Of a DNA stretch of 15,896 nucleotides, positions 7,851 through 15,869 are shown piece after piece. The notes under the pieces are model-generated. The model did no database searches. It worked only from the letters and a program-made list of their open reading frames with translations, and was not told where the DNA came from. The DNA comes from Candidatus Mesolinea sp. (GTDB lineage Bacteria; Chloroflexota; Anaerolineae; Anaerolineales; Anaerolineaceae), in contig DNSH01000035.1 in the NCBI GenBank assembly GCA_003499715.1, positions 1 to 15,896 of the forward strand, given 5' to 3'. Position numbers and translations under genes: made by a program. Position 1 is the first letter of the stretch; the number at the start of each line of letters is the position of its first letter.

Positions 7851-10271
7851 CTACTTGAAACGCTTGAGGCGTAAGCTATTTGTGACCACAAAGATGCTGC
7901 TGAAAGACATTGCCCCAGCTGCCAACATGGGGTTGAGCAGCCCAGCTGCCGCGGCTGGGATCAATATAACGTTGTAAAAGAAAGCCCAAAACAAGTTTTG
8001 CTTTATGGTCGCTAACGTTTTGCGGGAGAGGCGGATCGCCAGGGGTACTGCCATTAAATCCCCGCTGATGGAGACGATCGACGCCGTGGCAATCGCCACA
8101 TCGGTACCGGTGCCAATCGCAATGCCAACATCAGCTTGTGCCAGGGCTGGAGCGTCGTTGATGCCATCACCGACCATCGCAATTTTGCGCTCTTCTGCCT
8201 GAAGCGCTGCGATCTGCTTGACCTTATCGCGCGGGAGCAAGTTGGCGAACACCTCGTCTATGCCGGCTTGCTTTGCAATCGCTTCAGCAGTCGCTTGGTT
8301 ATCGCCGGTTAACATGGCAACCTTGAGCCCTAAACGATGGAGCTCGGATATAGCCTTAGGGCTATTATCTTTTAAAGTATCCATAATCCCGAAAATGCCA
8401 GCTAATCTGCCGTCAATCGCCATCAATACGACTGTTCGGGCTTCAGCTTCGAGTTTAGCGATATCATCATCAGCTGCTGAGGTATCGATGCCCTGCTTGG
8501 CTAAAAATGCTTGGTTGCCAATAAGGATTTTATGCTCAGCGACCTCTGCGCTCACACCACCACCAGCTGCTGCCTTGAAGTGCGCAACAGGCAGTAACTC
8601 GAGAGCACGCGCAATTGCAGCTGCTTGAATGGCTTCCCCTAAAGGGTGTTCGCTGCCAGCCTCAGCTGAGGCTGCAAATTGCAGCAGCTCATCTTCACTC
8701 AGCTCTGGAAGCAGCGAAAGAACCTCTGTAACTACAGGTTGACCGCGGGTGAGGGTGCCAGTTTTATCGAAAACGACTGTATCCACCTGACCCGCAATTT
8801 CTAAGCTCTCACTGGATTTGAAGAGGATCCCCAGCTCAGCGCCCCTACCGCTGCCGACCATCACCGCAGTCGGTGTAGCTAAGCCCATCGCACACGGGCA
8901 GGCAATTACCAGCACCGCCACCATATTGATCAACGCACGTGCCAGCAAGGTTACTTCCGAACTGGCGGGCAGCGGGATGATAAAATACCAGACCGCGAAA
9001 GTTACCAGGGCAATCCCAATTACGATGGGCACGAACATCGCCGAGATTTTATCGGCTAAGCGCTGAATCGGTGCTTTGCTGGCTTGGGCGTTCTCGACCA
9101 GTTGAATAATCTGCGCCAAAACGGTGTCGCGCCCTATTTTGGTAGCTTCAAAAATCAGCCGTCCATTTTTATTGAGAGTGGCACCGTAAACCGGCGAACC
9201 AGGCGTTTTTTCTACGGGCAGCGATTCACCGGTCAGCATGGATTCATCCACGCTAGAGCTGCCTTCAATGACGATGCCATCCACAGGGATCTTTTCGCCC
9301 GGGCGTACAACCACCACATCACCAATCTGGACATCTTCGGTGTTGACCTCAATTTCGATGCCATCTCGAATGACAGTCGCTTTTTTAGGCTGCAGGTAAA
9401 GCAGCTTCCGGATCGCTTCGCTGGCTCCGCCTTTGGCTTTAGCTTCTAAGTACTTGCCTAAGCGCACGAGCGTAATGATGACCGCAGAGGTTTCAAAATA
9501 CCCATGCCCCGGGACGGCACCCAGGAGCACAAAGATGGAATAGAAATAAGCTGCGGAAGTGCCCATGGCGACCAACACATCCATATTCGCTGATTTATTG
9601 CGCAGGGACTTGAACCCATTCACATAATATGAAGCGCCTACATAAAACTGCACGGGTGTTGCTAGAGCAAAAAACAACCAGTCCATCCAAGGGGCATGTG
9701 CAATTGCTGTGGGCAGTAAGCCCAAATCGCGGCTCATGGAGAGTATAAAGAGTGGCACGGTGAAAATCAGCGCAATGACAAGCATGCGCCGTTGGTTTTC
9801 GATCTCCTTCTTGCGCGCCACGGCTTCAACATCTTCGCCTTGGGCTGGTTCTTCAGTGAGCTTAAAGCCTGCCTTTGCAATGGCTTGGCGGATTTCAGTT
9901 TGACTGATAATGGTAGGCACATAGCGAACCGTGACACGCTCGGTCGCCAGGTTGGCTTGGCTATAAAGTACGCCCTCAAGGCTGTTGAGTGCCTTTTCTA
10001 AGCGCAGAGCATCCGCTTGATCGCTGAAGTTTTGAACTTGGAGTGCGGCTTCGCCAATGGCAACGTCATAACCCACCTTGCGCACCTGATCGACCAAGTT
10101 TTGTACGTTGGTCTTGCTCGGGTCGTAGCGCACGGCGGCGCGCTCAGAAGAGAGATTTACGCTCGCCTCTTCCACGCCTTCTGTTTTGGAAAGGCTGCGC
10201 TCAACGGTAGCCACACAATTGGCACAGGTCATCCCTAATATGGGCAGAGTGACCTGATGTTTTTCAGCCAT
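7851..10271 (-). CDS. copA: Copper-translocating P1B-type ATPase
   Basis: This ATPase exports cytoplasmic Cu(I) across the membrane. It has 806 aa, the usual size for CopA with two metal-binding domains. In order: HMA domain 1 with GMTCANC (Cys16, Cys19); a second HMA-like domain (about 77-137) without the CxxC pair; membrane spans from about residue 163; actuator TGES (347-350); the metal-path CPC motif (458-460); phosphorylated Asp502 in DKTGTLT; the P1B-specific HP (542-543); TGDN (655-658); and the hinge GDGINDAP (701-708). The last span carries GAMSFSS, matching the Met-Ser copper site of Cu(I) pumps. The gene follows copZ by 2 bp, and its AAGGAGA ribosome site overlaps the copZ stop region. 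Confidence 0.96.
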   Translation of the reverse strand: MAEKHQVTLPILGMTCANCVATVERSLSKTEGVEEASVNLSSERAAVRYDPSKTNVQNLVDQVRKVGYDVAIGEAALQVQNFSDQADALRLEKALNSLEGVLYSQANLATERVTVRYVPTIISQTEIRQAIAKAGFKLTEEPAQGEDVEAVARKKEIENQRRMLVIALIFTVPLFILSMSRDLGLLPTAIAHAPWMDWLFFALATPVQFYVGASYYVNGFKSLRNKSANMDVLVAMGTSAAYFYSIFVLLGAVPGHGYFETSAVIITLVRLGKYLEAKAKGGASEAIRKLLYLQPKKATVIRDGIEIEVNTEDVQIGDVVVVRPGEKIPVDGIVIEGSSSVDESMLTGESLPVEKTPGSPVYGATLNKNGRLIFEATKIGRDTVLAQIIQLVENAQASKAPIQRLADKISAMFVPIVIGIALVTFAVWYFIIPLPASSEVTLLARALINMVAVLVIACPCAMGLATPTAVMVGSGRGAELGILFKSSESLEIAGQVDTVVFDKTGTLTRGQPVVTEVLSLLPELSEDELLQFAASAEAGSEHPLGEAIQAAAIARALELLPVAHFKAAAGGGVSAEVAEHKILIGNQAFLAKQGIDTSAADDDIAKLEAEARTVVLMAIDGRLAGIFGIMDTLKDNSPKAISELHRLGLKVAMLTGDNQATAEAIAKQAGIDEVFANLLPRDKVKQIAALQAEERKIAMVGDGINDAPALAQADVGIAIGTGTDVAIATASIVSISGDLMAVPLAIRLSRKTLATIKQNLFWAFFYNVILIPAAAAGLLNPMLAAGAMSFSSIFVVTNSLRLKRFK

Positions 10272-10273
10272 TT

Positions 10274-10480
10274 TTATCTCCTTGGGGGATAGTTGATTTC
10301 TTCTAAGGCTGCGACAATAACCTCTTCGCTGGCGGGTTCAGAAAATTCAACGGTCACCTCTTTGGTAGTACCATCGCCTTCCACGTTTTCGACGCCATCG
10401 ATTTCATTCAAGCGTTTGGTGATATGCATCACGCAATGCGCGCAACTAATATTGGGGATAAAGTAAGTTTTTGTAGACAT
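10274..10480 (-). CDS. copZ: Copper chaperone, HMA domain
   Basis: This is a single heavy-metal-associated domain of 68 aa that carries Cu(I) to CopA. The metal site is ISCAHC with Cys13 and Cys16, and the rest fits the ferredoxin-like HMA fold ([10 protein letters not shown]..., VTVEF). A GTG three codons upstream (10489) is in frame, but ATG 10480 is preferred because GGTGAG sits 5 nt before it. It is the first gene of a two-gene operon with copA. Confidence 0.93.
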   Translation of the reverse strand: MSTKTYFIPNISCAHCVMHITKRLNEIDGVENVEGDGTTKEVTVEFSEPASEEVIVAALEEINYPPRR

Positions 10481-10519
10481 CACTCTCACCTTGGATAAAT
10501 TTTACCTTTCTTGTATGTT

Positions 10520-10547
10520 ATTTTAGGATTAAATCATTGTAAGTCAA
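10520..10547 (-). promoter_or_regulatory. Promoter of copZ-copA
   Basis: On the minus strand TTGACT (plus 10542-10547) and TAAAAT (plus 10520-10525) are separated by 16 bp, and each matches the consensus at five of six positions. The 16-bp spacer argues against CueR-type MerR control, which uses 19-20 bp spacers. No CsoR or CopY box was recognised. Confidence 0.65.
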
Positions 10548-10651
10548 TTGCTGATACTGTACATATCGTCTACCAATAGGTAAATGCAGCTACATTTAAA
10601 TTGAAGAGAACTGCAGTTTCTCGTATGAAATTTACCGCGTTGCAGCCTCGA

Positions 10652-10690
10652 AATATAAGAAAGATGCCCCGCTTAATGTTGCGGAGCATC
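10652..10690 (-). terminator. Terminator of the tRNA-Gly/tRNA-Cys unit
   Basis: A 10-bp stem with one G-U pair (10663-10672 with 10681-10690) and an 8-nt loop is followed on the minus strand by TTTCTTATATTT. It lies 17 bp downstream of the tRNA-Cys 3' end, with a T-rich tract between. Confidence 0.82.
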
Positions 10691-10707
10691 AGAAAGAAGA
10701 AAAAAGG

Positions 10708-10778
10708 AGGCGACGATGGGAATCGAACCCATGATGAGAGTTTTGCAGACTCTTGCCTTGCCGCTTGGCCACGTCGCC
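10708..10778 (-). tRNA. tRNA-Cys (anticodon GCA)
   Basis: A cloverleaf is readable on the minus strand. The acceptor stem GGCGACG (plus 10772-10778) pairs with plus 10709-10715, and the discriminator is U. The anticodon stem AGAGT/ACTCT has loop CTGCAAA (anticodon GCA). The T stem ATGGG/CCCAT has loop TTCGATT. CCA is not encoded. It lies 45 bp downstream of the tRNA-Gly. Confidence 0.96.
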
Positions 10779-10784
10779 CTAATA

Positions 10785-10815
10785 AAAAACTGATATAGAC
10801 ATTATATCAGTTTTT
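10785..10815. other. AT-rich 12-bp hairpin between two tRNA genes
   Basis: A perfect 12-bp inverted repeat (10785-10796 with 10804-10815) has a 7-nt loop. In the transcription direction of the tRNAs it ends in TTTTTTATT, so it looks like a weak intrinsic terminator or attenuator between tRNA-Gly and tRNA-Cys. It could instead be a processing site. Confidence 0.6.
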
Positions 10816-10823
10816 GAGCCATA

Positions 10824-10896
<73 letters not shown>

Positions 10897-10932
10897 AAAT
10901 TTTTGTGCTTCCCCTTACTTGAAGCGTTTGAG

Positions 10933-10961
10933 ATTTTAACATAGGCACATTGGCTTGTCAA
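10933..10961 (-). promoter_or_regulatory. Promoter of the tRNA-Gly/tRNA-Cys unit
   Basis: On the minus strand a perfect TTGACA (plus 10956-10961) and TAAAAT (plus 10933-10938) are spaced by 17 bp. The predicted start is about 30 nt upstream of the tRNA-Gly 5' end. Confidence 0.78.
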
Positions 10962-11037
10962 ATGTAATGAGGATAAACATTTTGCGAGGAATATCAACGA
11001 ACAATGGTGTTACTAGATATAACTAACATAAGTGATC

Positions 11038-12498
11038 TCACTGTGTTGGTGTTGGTGTTAGCGATGCACTGGGTAGAGGCTCTGGTGTTCTTGGTGTTTT
11101 TGTGTTTGTAGGTGTTGAAGTGCTCGTATTTGTATTCGGTGGGGTGGGTGTATTTGAATTTGTTGGTGTAAGGGTGGGTGTAGCTGAATTTGTTGGTGTA
11201 GGCGTGAGCGTATGCGTAGCCGTACTGGTTGGGGTCTGTGTATAAGTGGGAGCAAGCGTTCTTGTTGGCGTTGGCGATGCAATTGGAGCTTGAGTGTAAG
11301 TTACTGTGATAGTGGGAATTCTTGTAGCTGTGCTCGAATATTTCTGTGTAATCGTAATTGTACTGGTTGGGGTCTGTGTATAAGTGGGAGCAAGCGTTCT
11401 TGTTGGCGTTGGCGATGCAATTGGAGCTTGAGTGTAAGTTACTGTGATAGTGGGAATTCTTGTAGCTGTGCTTGTGTATTTCTGCGTACCCGTAATTGTT
11501 TTGGATGGGGTCTGTGTATAAGTGGGAGCAAGCGTTCTTGTTGCAGTTGAAGATCTGATGACTGTTGGAGATATCCGCGTAGATGTATTCTCAACAAGCC
11601 TGGTTGGGGTGAAAAGTGCTGATTCAGCCGGCAAGATAATTTCCTGAGAGCAACGATGATTGTTGCCTTCAATGATTTCAAGAGAGATGTGATCGTTTTT
11701 ATTGCCTAATAATTCTATGAATAATAAATTAGGAAAATTAGGATCACGTAGGAATGCTTGATAATCCGAAAATTGGAACTGATTAAACCAGACAATTAAT
11801 CCTGGCAAATCGAGCTGGAGTGTTAAATTTCCGCTTGCATCGCGCCTGCGATAAGCTGAAAGATCCATTTGCGTGTCATAAACTAATTGAACTCTTCCAC
11901 CTCCTAAAAATGCCATGCTGTAATAAGGAATATCATAAACCGAGCAAAACTGGCTTAGTATCTGGGTAGAGGTTGGCGTCTCAGTATCAGAAGGGGTGCC
12001 CTTTGCGGTTTCAGTGGGGCTTGGTGTGGATGTGGCTGAGGATAGCGCGTTGAATGTGGGGGTGAAGTCACTCACCAGAAAAAGCCCTATAGGGGTGGGA
12101 CTTGGCGTTGTGGCGATAATTAGTGGAGTCGCCGAGGGAGCTGAAGCGCGATTTACGAACAAAGCAGAAGCAAACAAGTATATGGAAAGAGCCCCTAACC
12201 CGACAATTGCGGCAAGCAGCGGCCATTTCTTTGCCGTTGGGGTAGCGGGAACAGAAAATCGTATGTCCTTAGGAAGTTTTTTCAGATCAGGATCCCTAAG
12301 CATAATACATTCGTTGTAATGTGGGGTTAGGCAAACCTCCTGCTGATGGAGATAGGTTGGATTTTCTGGTGGCTTACAACGATGGCAGTAATTAATATCG
12401 GATGGGAAATCTGAATTTGTCTTAATATCATCTATTAACGCAAGATAAGGACAATGTTGCAAATTTCCTTGATTTGAGGTGGAGAAATCATTAATCAT
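11038..12498 (-). CDS. Hypothetical single-pass protein: Cys/His module, membrane span, Thr/Pro repeats
   Basis: The function of this 486-aa protein is not recognised. Residues 16-64 hold a Cys/His module: Cys16-Pro-Tyr-Leu, Cys38-His39-Arg40, Cys56-Leu-Thr and Cys64, plus an extra Cys41. A single span lies at about 92-115, preceded by Lys-Lys, so the module should be cytosolic. Outside come a Ser/Thr/Pro linker (about 118-178), a compact region of about 110 residues with Cys185 and Cys283 that could form a disulphide, and then a Thr/Pro stalk (about 300-486) with a 46-residue repeat starting at Thr320, Thr366 and Thr412. Such stalks are often O-glycosylated. The frame extends to TTG 12510, but ATG 12498 is preferred; neither has a clear ribosome site. 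The gene lies 20 bp after the phosphatase stop, so coupling is likely. The same module starts the LysM protein two genes upstream. Confidence 0.75.
   Translation of the reverse strand: MINDFSTSNQGNLQHCPYLALIDDIKTNSDFPSDINYCHRCKPPENPTYLHQQEVCLTPHYNECIMLRDPDLKKLPKDIRFSVPATPTAKKWPLLAAIVGLGALSIYLFASALFVNRASAPSATPLIIATTPSPTPIGLFLVSDFTPTFNALSSATSTPSPTETAKGTPSDTETPTSTQILSQFCSVYDIPYYSMAFLGGGRVQLVYDTQMDLSAYRRRDASGNLTLQLDLPGLIVWFNQFQFSDYQAFLRDPNFPNLLFIELLGNKNDHISLEIIEGNNHRCSQEIILPAESALFTPTRLVENTSTRISPTVIRSSTATRTLAPTYTQTPSKTITGTQKYTSTATRIPTITVTYTQAPIASPTPTRTLAPTYTQTPTSTITITQKYSSTATRIPTITVTYTQAPIASPTPTRTLAPTYTQTPTSTATHTLTPTPTNSATPTLTPTNSNTPTPPNTNTSTSTPTNTKTPRTPEPLPSASLTPTPTQ
11223..11544. repeat. 138-bp tandem repeat, 2.3 copies, in the Thr-rich stalk
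   Basis: Copy A is 11223-11360, copy B is 11361-11498, and a partial third copy runs from 11499 to about 11544. The first 112 bp of A and B are identical, and only six differences are seen over 138 bp. The unit length is a multiple of three, so it encodes an in-frame 46-residue repeat (TRTLAPTYTQ...ASPTP). Confidence 0.93.
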
Positions 12499-12518
12499 AG
12501 GTGTAGCCAATTAACAGG

Positions 12519-13007
12519 TCAAGAATGCTTAAAATCTGAAGCATTTAAGACGAAATATTGATAAATGAGTGGAAACTTGTTATCGATGAGCTCCTCAAGT
12601 TCTTTTGCAATCACCACTGGAGATTCTTTCGTTGAGTATGGATCTGGAATATCATAAGGAATTCCTCCACCCAATTCGGTAAGTTGAAAAATCTTTCCCT
12701 TGAATTTTGGGAATTCATGAGCGAGAGCTTCTTTTTGGCCAGATTCCATGGTCAATATAATATTAGCCTCGCGCATAAGAGACTGATTGACAATTCTCGA
12801 TCTGTGCTGATCAACGTTCAAATGCCGTTTTTTCGCTTCTTCCATAGCCTCAAGGGTGGGAGGAAGGCTTTCGTTTACCCAAGTGCCTGCACTCTCGACC
12901 CGCCATTCTCCGTGTTTATTTAAAGCAGCAACTTTGGCTTTAAAAAACGCCTCAGCTAAGGGAGAGCGGAATCGATTTGCAGTACACACAAAAAGAATGA
13001 AGGTCAA
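12519..13007 (-). CDS. Low-molecular-weight protein tyrosine phosphatase
   Basis: This 162-aa protein is a cytosolic LMW protein tyrosine phosphatase that would remove phosphate from tyrosines of the autokinase or its targets. The P-loop C-x5-R-S is at the N-terminus (FVCTANRFRSP: Cys8 nucleophile, Arg14). The general acid is Asp122 in the DIPDPYS loop. The CTANR variant is found in one branch of the family, which also includes proteins labelled arsenate reductase. The start must be TTG 13007: the frame upstream holds no ATG or GTG before the stop of the LysM gene, and the nearby ATG is in another frame. The gap to the LysM gene is 24 bp, so it is part of the same operon. Pairing with the Wzc-like kinase upstream mirrors Wzb/Wzc of capsule systems. 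Confidence 0.9.
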   Translation of the reverse strand: MTFILFVCTANRFRSPLAEAFFKAKVAALNKHGEWRVESAGTWVNESLPPTLEAMEEAKKRHLNVDQHRSRIVNQSLMREANIILTMESGQKEALAHEFPKFKGKIFQLTELGGGIPYDIPDPYSTKESPVVIAKELEELIDNKFPLIYQYFVLNASDFKHS

Positions 13008-13031
13008 TTTGGGGTTTATCCATTTCTCGGT

Positions 13032-13916
13032 TTATTGATTGCTTGCTCGTGGGATGAGTACCCACTCTCCATTGATTAAGAATCCATCTGCTGGAATATT
13101 ATTATAATCGACCAGAGCTTCTAAGTCGATTGCAAGTCCTTCAGCCAATTCCCGAAGCGTGAGGCCGTTTTCGGTAATTTGGAAAGCTTCAAAAGCCGGT
13201 AAACCGGCTAAATCTATACAATCCAGTGGAATAATGAGGATGGAATCTACCCATATAGGCACAATCAATTGGTTATTTACCGCTTTAATAATTTCAGGTG
13301 TCGTATTATGTTGTGTAGCTAAGAAGAGCAAACTTTCACCCGGGTTAACTCGGTGCACTATAAAGAGCTGCTCTTTTCCAAATGGGGTTTCGAGGTAATG
13401 ACCTTCACGAATTTCTGTTGGTGTTAATGACGGTTTGGGTTGAGGAGTTAGAGTTGGTGCTTCTGTGACGGAATACGTTGCTAATGCACTCCTTGGGGTA
13501 ATCAAGCTGACTGCTAAGGAGGTGGTGGTGGCTGGCATGGTTTGGGAAGGAATCATTAGAGTATCATCTTGCTTGTTTTGCTGAAAGTATGCGATCAGTG
13601 CAATTATGATGCATACCAAAAGGACTGCCAGGATAATCAAGTGGAAGGATTTTTTCCTGCCTTTACGTTTTCTCCATGCTTTCATTTTGAGCTCTTCTGG
13701 CATATTTTGCTTAGCTTGTGCTTTAAAAACCACACAAGAAGCATACTGCTCGGTCAAACAATACGAGAGTTGTTGCTCCAAACTTGGCACAGCGGCTGGC
13801 TGGGTGCGATGGCAATAACAATTCGCTGAAGGGTAAGTCAGGCTCGTAGCAGGATCTTCTATTAGTCCCAGGTATGGACAAATTGATTCCCGGGTGGTTT
13901 GAACAATGCCGGTCAT
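13032..13916 (-). CDS. Membrane-anchored LysM-domain protein with N-terminal Cys/His module
   Basis: Residues 13-61 of this 294-aa protein form the same Cys/His module as the Thr-rich protein downstream: Cys13-Pro-Tyr-Leu, Cys35-His36-Arg37, Cys53-Leu-Thr and Cys61, with an extra Cys33. A strongly basic stretch (WRKRKGRKK, 81-89) precedes one membrane span (about 91-111), so the module should be cytosolic. After a Ser/Thr/Pro linker come two LysM-like repeats: about 184-230 (VHRVNPGESLLFLA...ILIIP) and 243-290 (FQITENGLTLRELAEG...WVLIP). LysM domains bind N-acetylglucosamine-containing polymers such as peptidoglycan. The gene sits between kinase and phosphatase, 84 bp after the kinase gene. 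The ribosome site is weak (GGAAAA). It may link wall or polysaccharide state to the kinase; this is inference. Confidence 0.82.
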   Translation of the reverse strand: MTGIVQTTRESICPYLGLIEDPATSLTYPSANCYCHRTQPAAVPSLEQQLSYCLTEQYASCVVFKAQAKQNMPEELKMKAWRKRKGRKKSFHLIILAVLLVCIIIALIAYFQQNKQDDTLMIPSQTMPATTTSLAVSLITPRSALATYSVTEAPTLTPQPKPSLTPTEIREGHYLETPFGKEQLFIVHRVNPGESLLFLATQHNTTPEIIKAVNNQLIVPIWVDSILIIPLDCIDLAGLPAFEAFQITENGLTLRELAEGLAIDLEALVDYNNIPADGFLINGEWVLIPRASNQ

Positions 13917-14000
13917 TGCTTAATTTTCCATGCCAACAGGCGAAAGTCATTCCTGAGGTGAAGACTTGTGTTTGTGAGACGCTGACTATGAATTGATAGC
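13917..14000. other. Intergenic gap without recognised signal
   Basis: These 84 bp lie between the autokinase and LysM genes. I see no clear terminator hairpin and no good promoter on the minus strand, so the four genes are probably one transcript. Confidence 0.4.
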
Positions 14001-15869
14001 TTAGTGATGCAGTACTTTATTGCCCTTCTGTTCGGTTAGAGCAACCTCAGTGCTTTCTTCTGAACCGTAAGAGTGGCGATACTTATCTCGAGAACTGTAG
14101 GGTGAATAGTAATCATAACCCCCATAATAATACGAACGGTTGTGGGGAATACGGTTCATAACAACACCAAGTAAGTGAGCATTGATGCGTTCAAGTTCCT
14201 CCAAAGGGCGCTTAGCAGATTCAATACGTGTGGAACCAGGGACAATCACATAGAGAACTCCTTCCACACGTGTAGCCAGGATTTGCGAATCTGAAACAAT
14301 AAGGGGAGGGCTATCTAAAACAATCACATCGTAACTCTTTTTCAGCTCATCCAGCAGGTTACGCATCCGTTCACTCGCCAGCAACTCAGCAGGATTAGGT
14401 GGCAGACTGCCACTTGTAATGATATCCATGTTCTTCACTTCCGGGATCGAGCGGACGACTTCATGCAGGGATAATTTGCCCCGCACTAGATCGCTCAGGC
14501 CGATTCGGTTGTGTAGGTTGAACTGGACATGCACATTTGGCCGGCGCATATCGGTATCCATCAGCAGCACCCGATTTCCTCCCTGAGCCAAGATAATCGC
14601 CAGGTTACAAGCAACCGTAGTTTTCCCTTCGGTCTCTCCCGAACTAGTTACAAGGATAGATTTTAACGAAAAATCTAAGCTGGAAAATTCAAGGTTCGTG
14701 CGCAAGGCACGAAAGGCTTCAGCTACTGGCGAGCGTTGATGATAAACCACGTAGTTCCCAAGTTTATCATCCTTATTCTTCTTGTGCAGCTCACCGATTA
14801 GGCCGATGACAGGAATGTTGAGAATCTCTTTAACCTCATCTGGTGTCTTGATCGTATCATCCAGGTATTCGATCAGAAATGCAGCACCCGCGGTCAGAAT
14901 CAATCCGACAGCTCCTGCTAATAGGGCAGTCTGACCGGGCTTGGGAGATATCGGGACTGAAGGTATCTGGGCTTCCTCAACCTGCACCACATTTGGAGTG
15001 TTCTGAGCCCGTGAAAGGCGCAGAGCTTCAAGGCTGTTAATGCTGCTCAGGTAAATTTGTTGATACAAGTTCAGGGTGGTTTGCAGTTGGGTGAGCTGAG
15101 CGGATGTTGCAGTTGTCGTTCCACTCTCTGCTGGCGTTTTGAGCACCACCAGATTAGTATAAATCTGTTGATATAGCGAGAGAACGGATGACAGTTGATC
15201 GAGCTGAGCCTGATATTCGGCTAATCTGGCTTTTTCTTCTTCCGTGGCGGTGGCTGGATTGATCTTGGCTACCTCAACATTAAGTGCAGTCATTTGGCTT
15301 TGTGTTTCCAGGATTTGCTTTTGGACACTCTCGAGCTGAGACTCAACGGTGGCTGTTGAAAGTTCGTTAATTTGTTTTTCCAGTAAAGAAATCTGTTGCT
15401 GCGTCTCGTCGATACGGTTTTGGAGGTTTTGTTCTGCGCTGATATAGCGAATAGCTTGAAGCTGCTCATTTTCGTCAATGAGCACATTGATCAGTCCATT
15501 AGCGATGAGCGCAGCCTTTTCTGGCTCCGTGTGCCTTACTGTCAGCACAACAAATTGCGTATCTGTTATGGGTGAGGCAGTTGCCTGACCTTTATAGATT
15601 GGAAAACCCAACTCGTCGGAGGCTTTTTGTAATACGCTCTCGGTAGAAAGCAGCTGTACGTAGGTAGAGATTAATTGTTGGTTATCCAGATAAGCGTAAT
15701 AATCATAAGTGGTTTGTGGTGCTCTCAGAATTACAAACTTTGAGCTTGCTTCATAAATGGGCGTCTGCCGACTGCTAACGAAATACCCCACTGCAGCGCC
15801 AATGATGACCCCTGCAATGACAAGCCAAAGCCATCGTTTTGCAATATTGAAAAAGTGTTTTATATCCAT
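14001..15869 (-). CDS. Polysaccharide co-polymerase / BY-type tyrosine autokinase (Wzc-like)
   Basis: This is an inner-membrane protein of 622 aa that sets polysaccharide chain length and autophosphorylates on tyrosine. Its phosphorylation cycle drives capsule or exopolysaccharide polymerisation and export. The N-terminal Wzz domain starts with span 1 (about 13-31). A periplasmic coiled-coil-rich region (about 125-285) and span 2 (about 314-335) follow, with the Pro-rich P-I-S-P-K-P-G motif before it. The cytosolic kinase has Walker A GETEGKTT (411-418), Walker A' LLMDTDMRRP (435-444) and Walker B VIVLDSPP (515-522). The C-terminal cluster has nine tyrosines between 580 and 601. Kinase and anchor are in one chain, as in Proteobacteria, not split as in Firmicutes. 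The first ATG is used. Upstream polysaccharide genes are probably beyond the window edge. Confidence 0.95.
   Translation of the reverse strand: MDIKHFFNIAKRWLWLVIAGVIIGAAVGYFVSSRQTPIYEASSKFVILRAPQTTYDYYAYLDNQQLISTYVQLLSTESVLQKASDELGFPIYKGQATASPITDTQFVVLTVRHTEPEKAALIANGLINVLIDENEQLQAIRYISAEQNLQNRIDETQQQISLLEKQINELSTATVESQLESVQKQILETQSQMTALNVEVAKINPATATEEEKARLAEYQAQLDQLSSVLSLYQQIYTNLVVLKTPAESGTTTATSAQLTQLQTTLNLYQQIYLSSINSLEALRLSRAQNTPNVVQVEEAQIPSVPISPKPGQTALLAGAVGLILTAGAAFLIEYLDDTIKTPDEVKEILNIPVIGLIGELHKKNKDDKLGNYVVYHQRSPVAEAFRALRTNLEFSSLDFSLKSILVTSSGETEGKTTVACNLAIILAQGGNRVLLMDTDMRRPNVHVQFNLHNRIGLSDLVRGKLSLHEVVRSIPEVKNMDIITSGSLPPNPAELLASERMRNLLDELKKSYDVIVLDSPPLIVSDSQILATRVEGVLYVIVPGSTRIESAKRPLEELERINAHLLGVVMNRIPHNRSYYYGGYDYYSPYSSRDKYRHSYGSEESTEVALTEQKGNKVLHH

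Noticed and set aside
8218..8628. Plus-strand open frame of 136 codons inside copA, and similar frames at 800-1171 and 9084-9449
   Set aside because: They are antisense to strongly conserved genes and show no domain or ribosome site.
10526..10541. CueR/MerR-type operator in the copZ-copA promoter
   Set aside because: The spacer is 16 bp, not 19-20 bp, and there is no dyad in it. No CsoR or CopY (TACAnnTGTA) box was found either.
10601..10798. Plus-strand open frame of 65 codons
   Set aside because: It runs antisense through the terminator and tRNA-Cys, a well-known source of spurious proteins.
11223..11544. CRISPR array
   Set aside because: The repeats are 138 bp, directly adjacent and in frame with a coding sequence; there are no spacers.
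11212..11550. Plus-strand open frame giving a Cys/Trp/Ser-rich repeat protein
   Set aside because: It is the antisense shadow of the 138-bp repeat in the Thr-rich gene and has no ribosome site of its own.
12519..12521. TGA at the end of the phosphatase gene as a selenocysteine codon
   Set aside because: The protein already has full LMW phosphatase length, read-through adds only a few residues, and the next gene starts directly after it.
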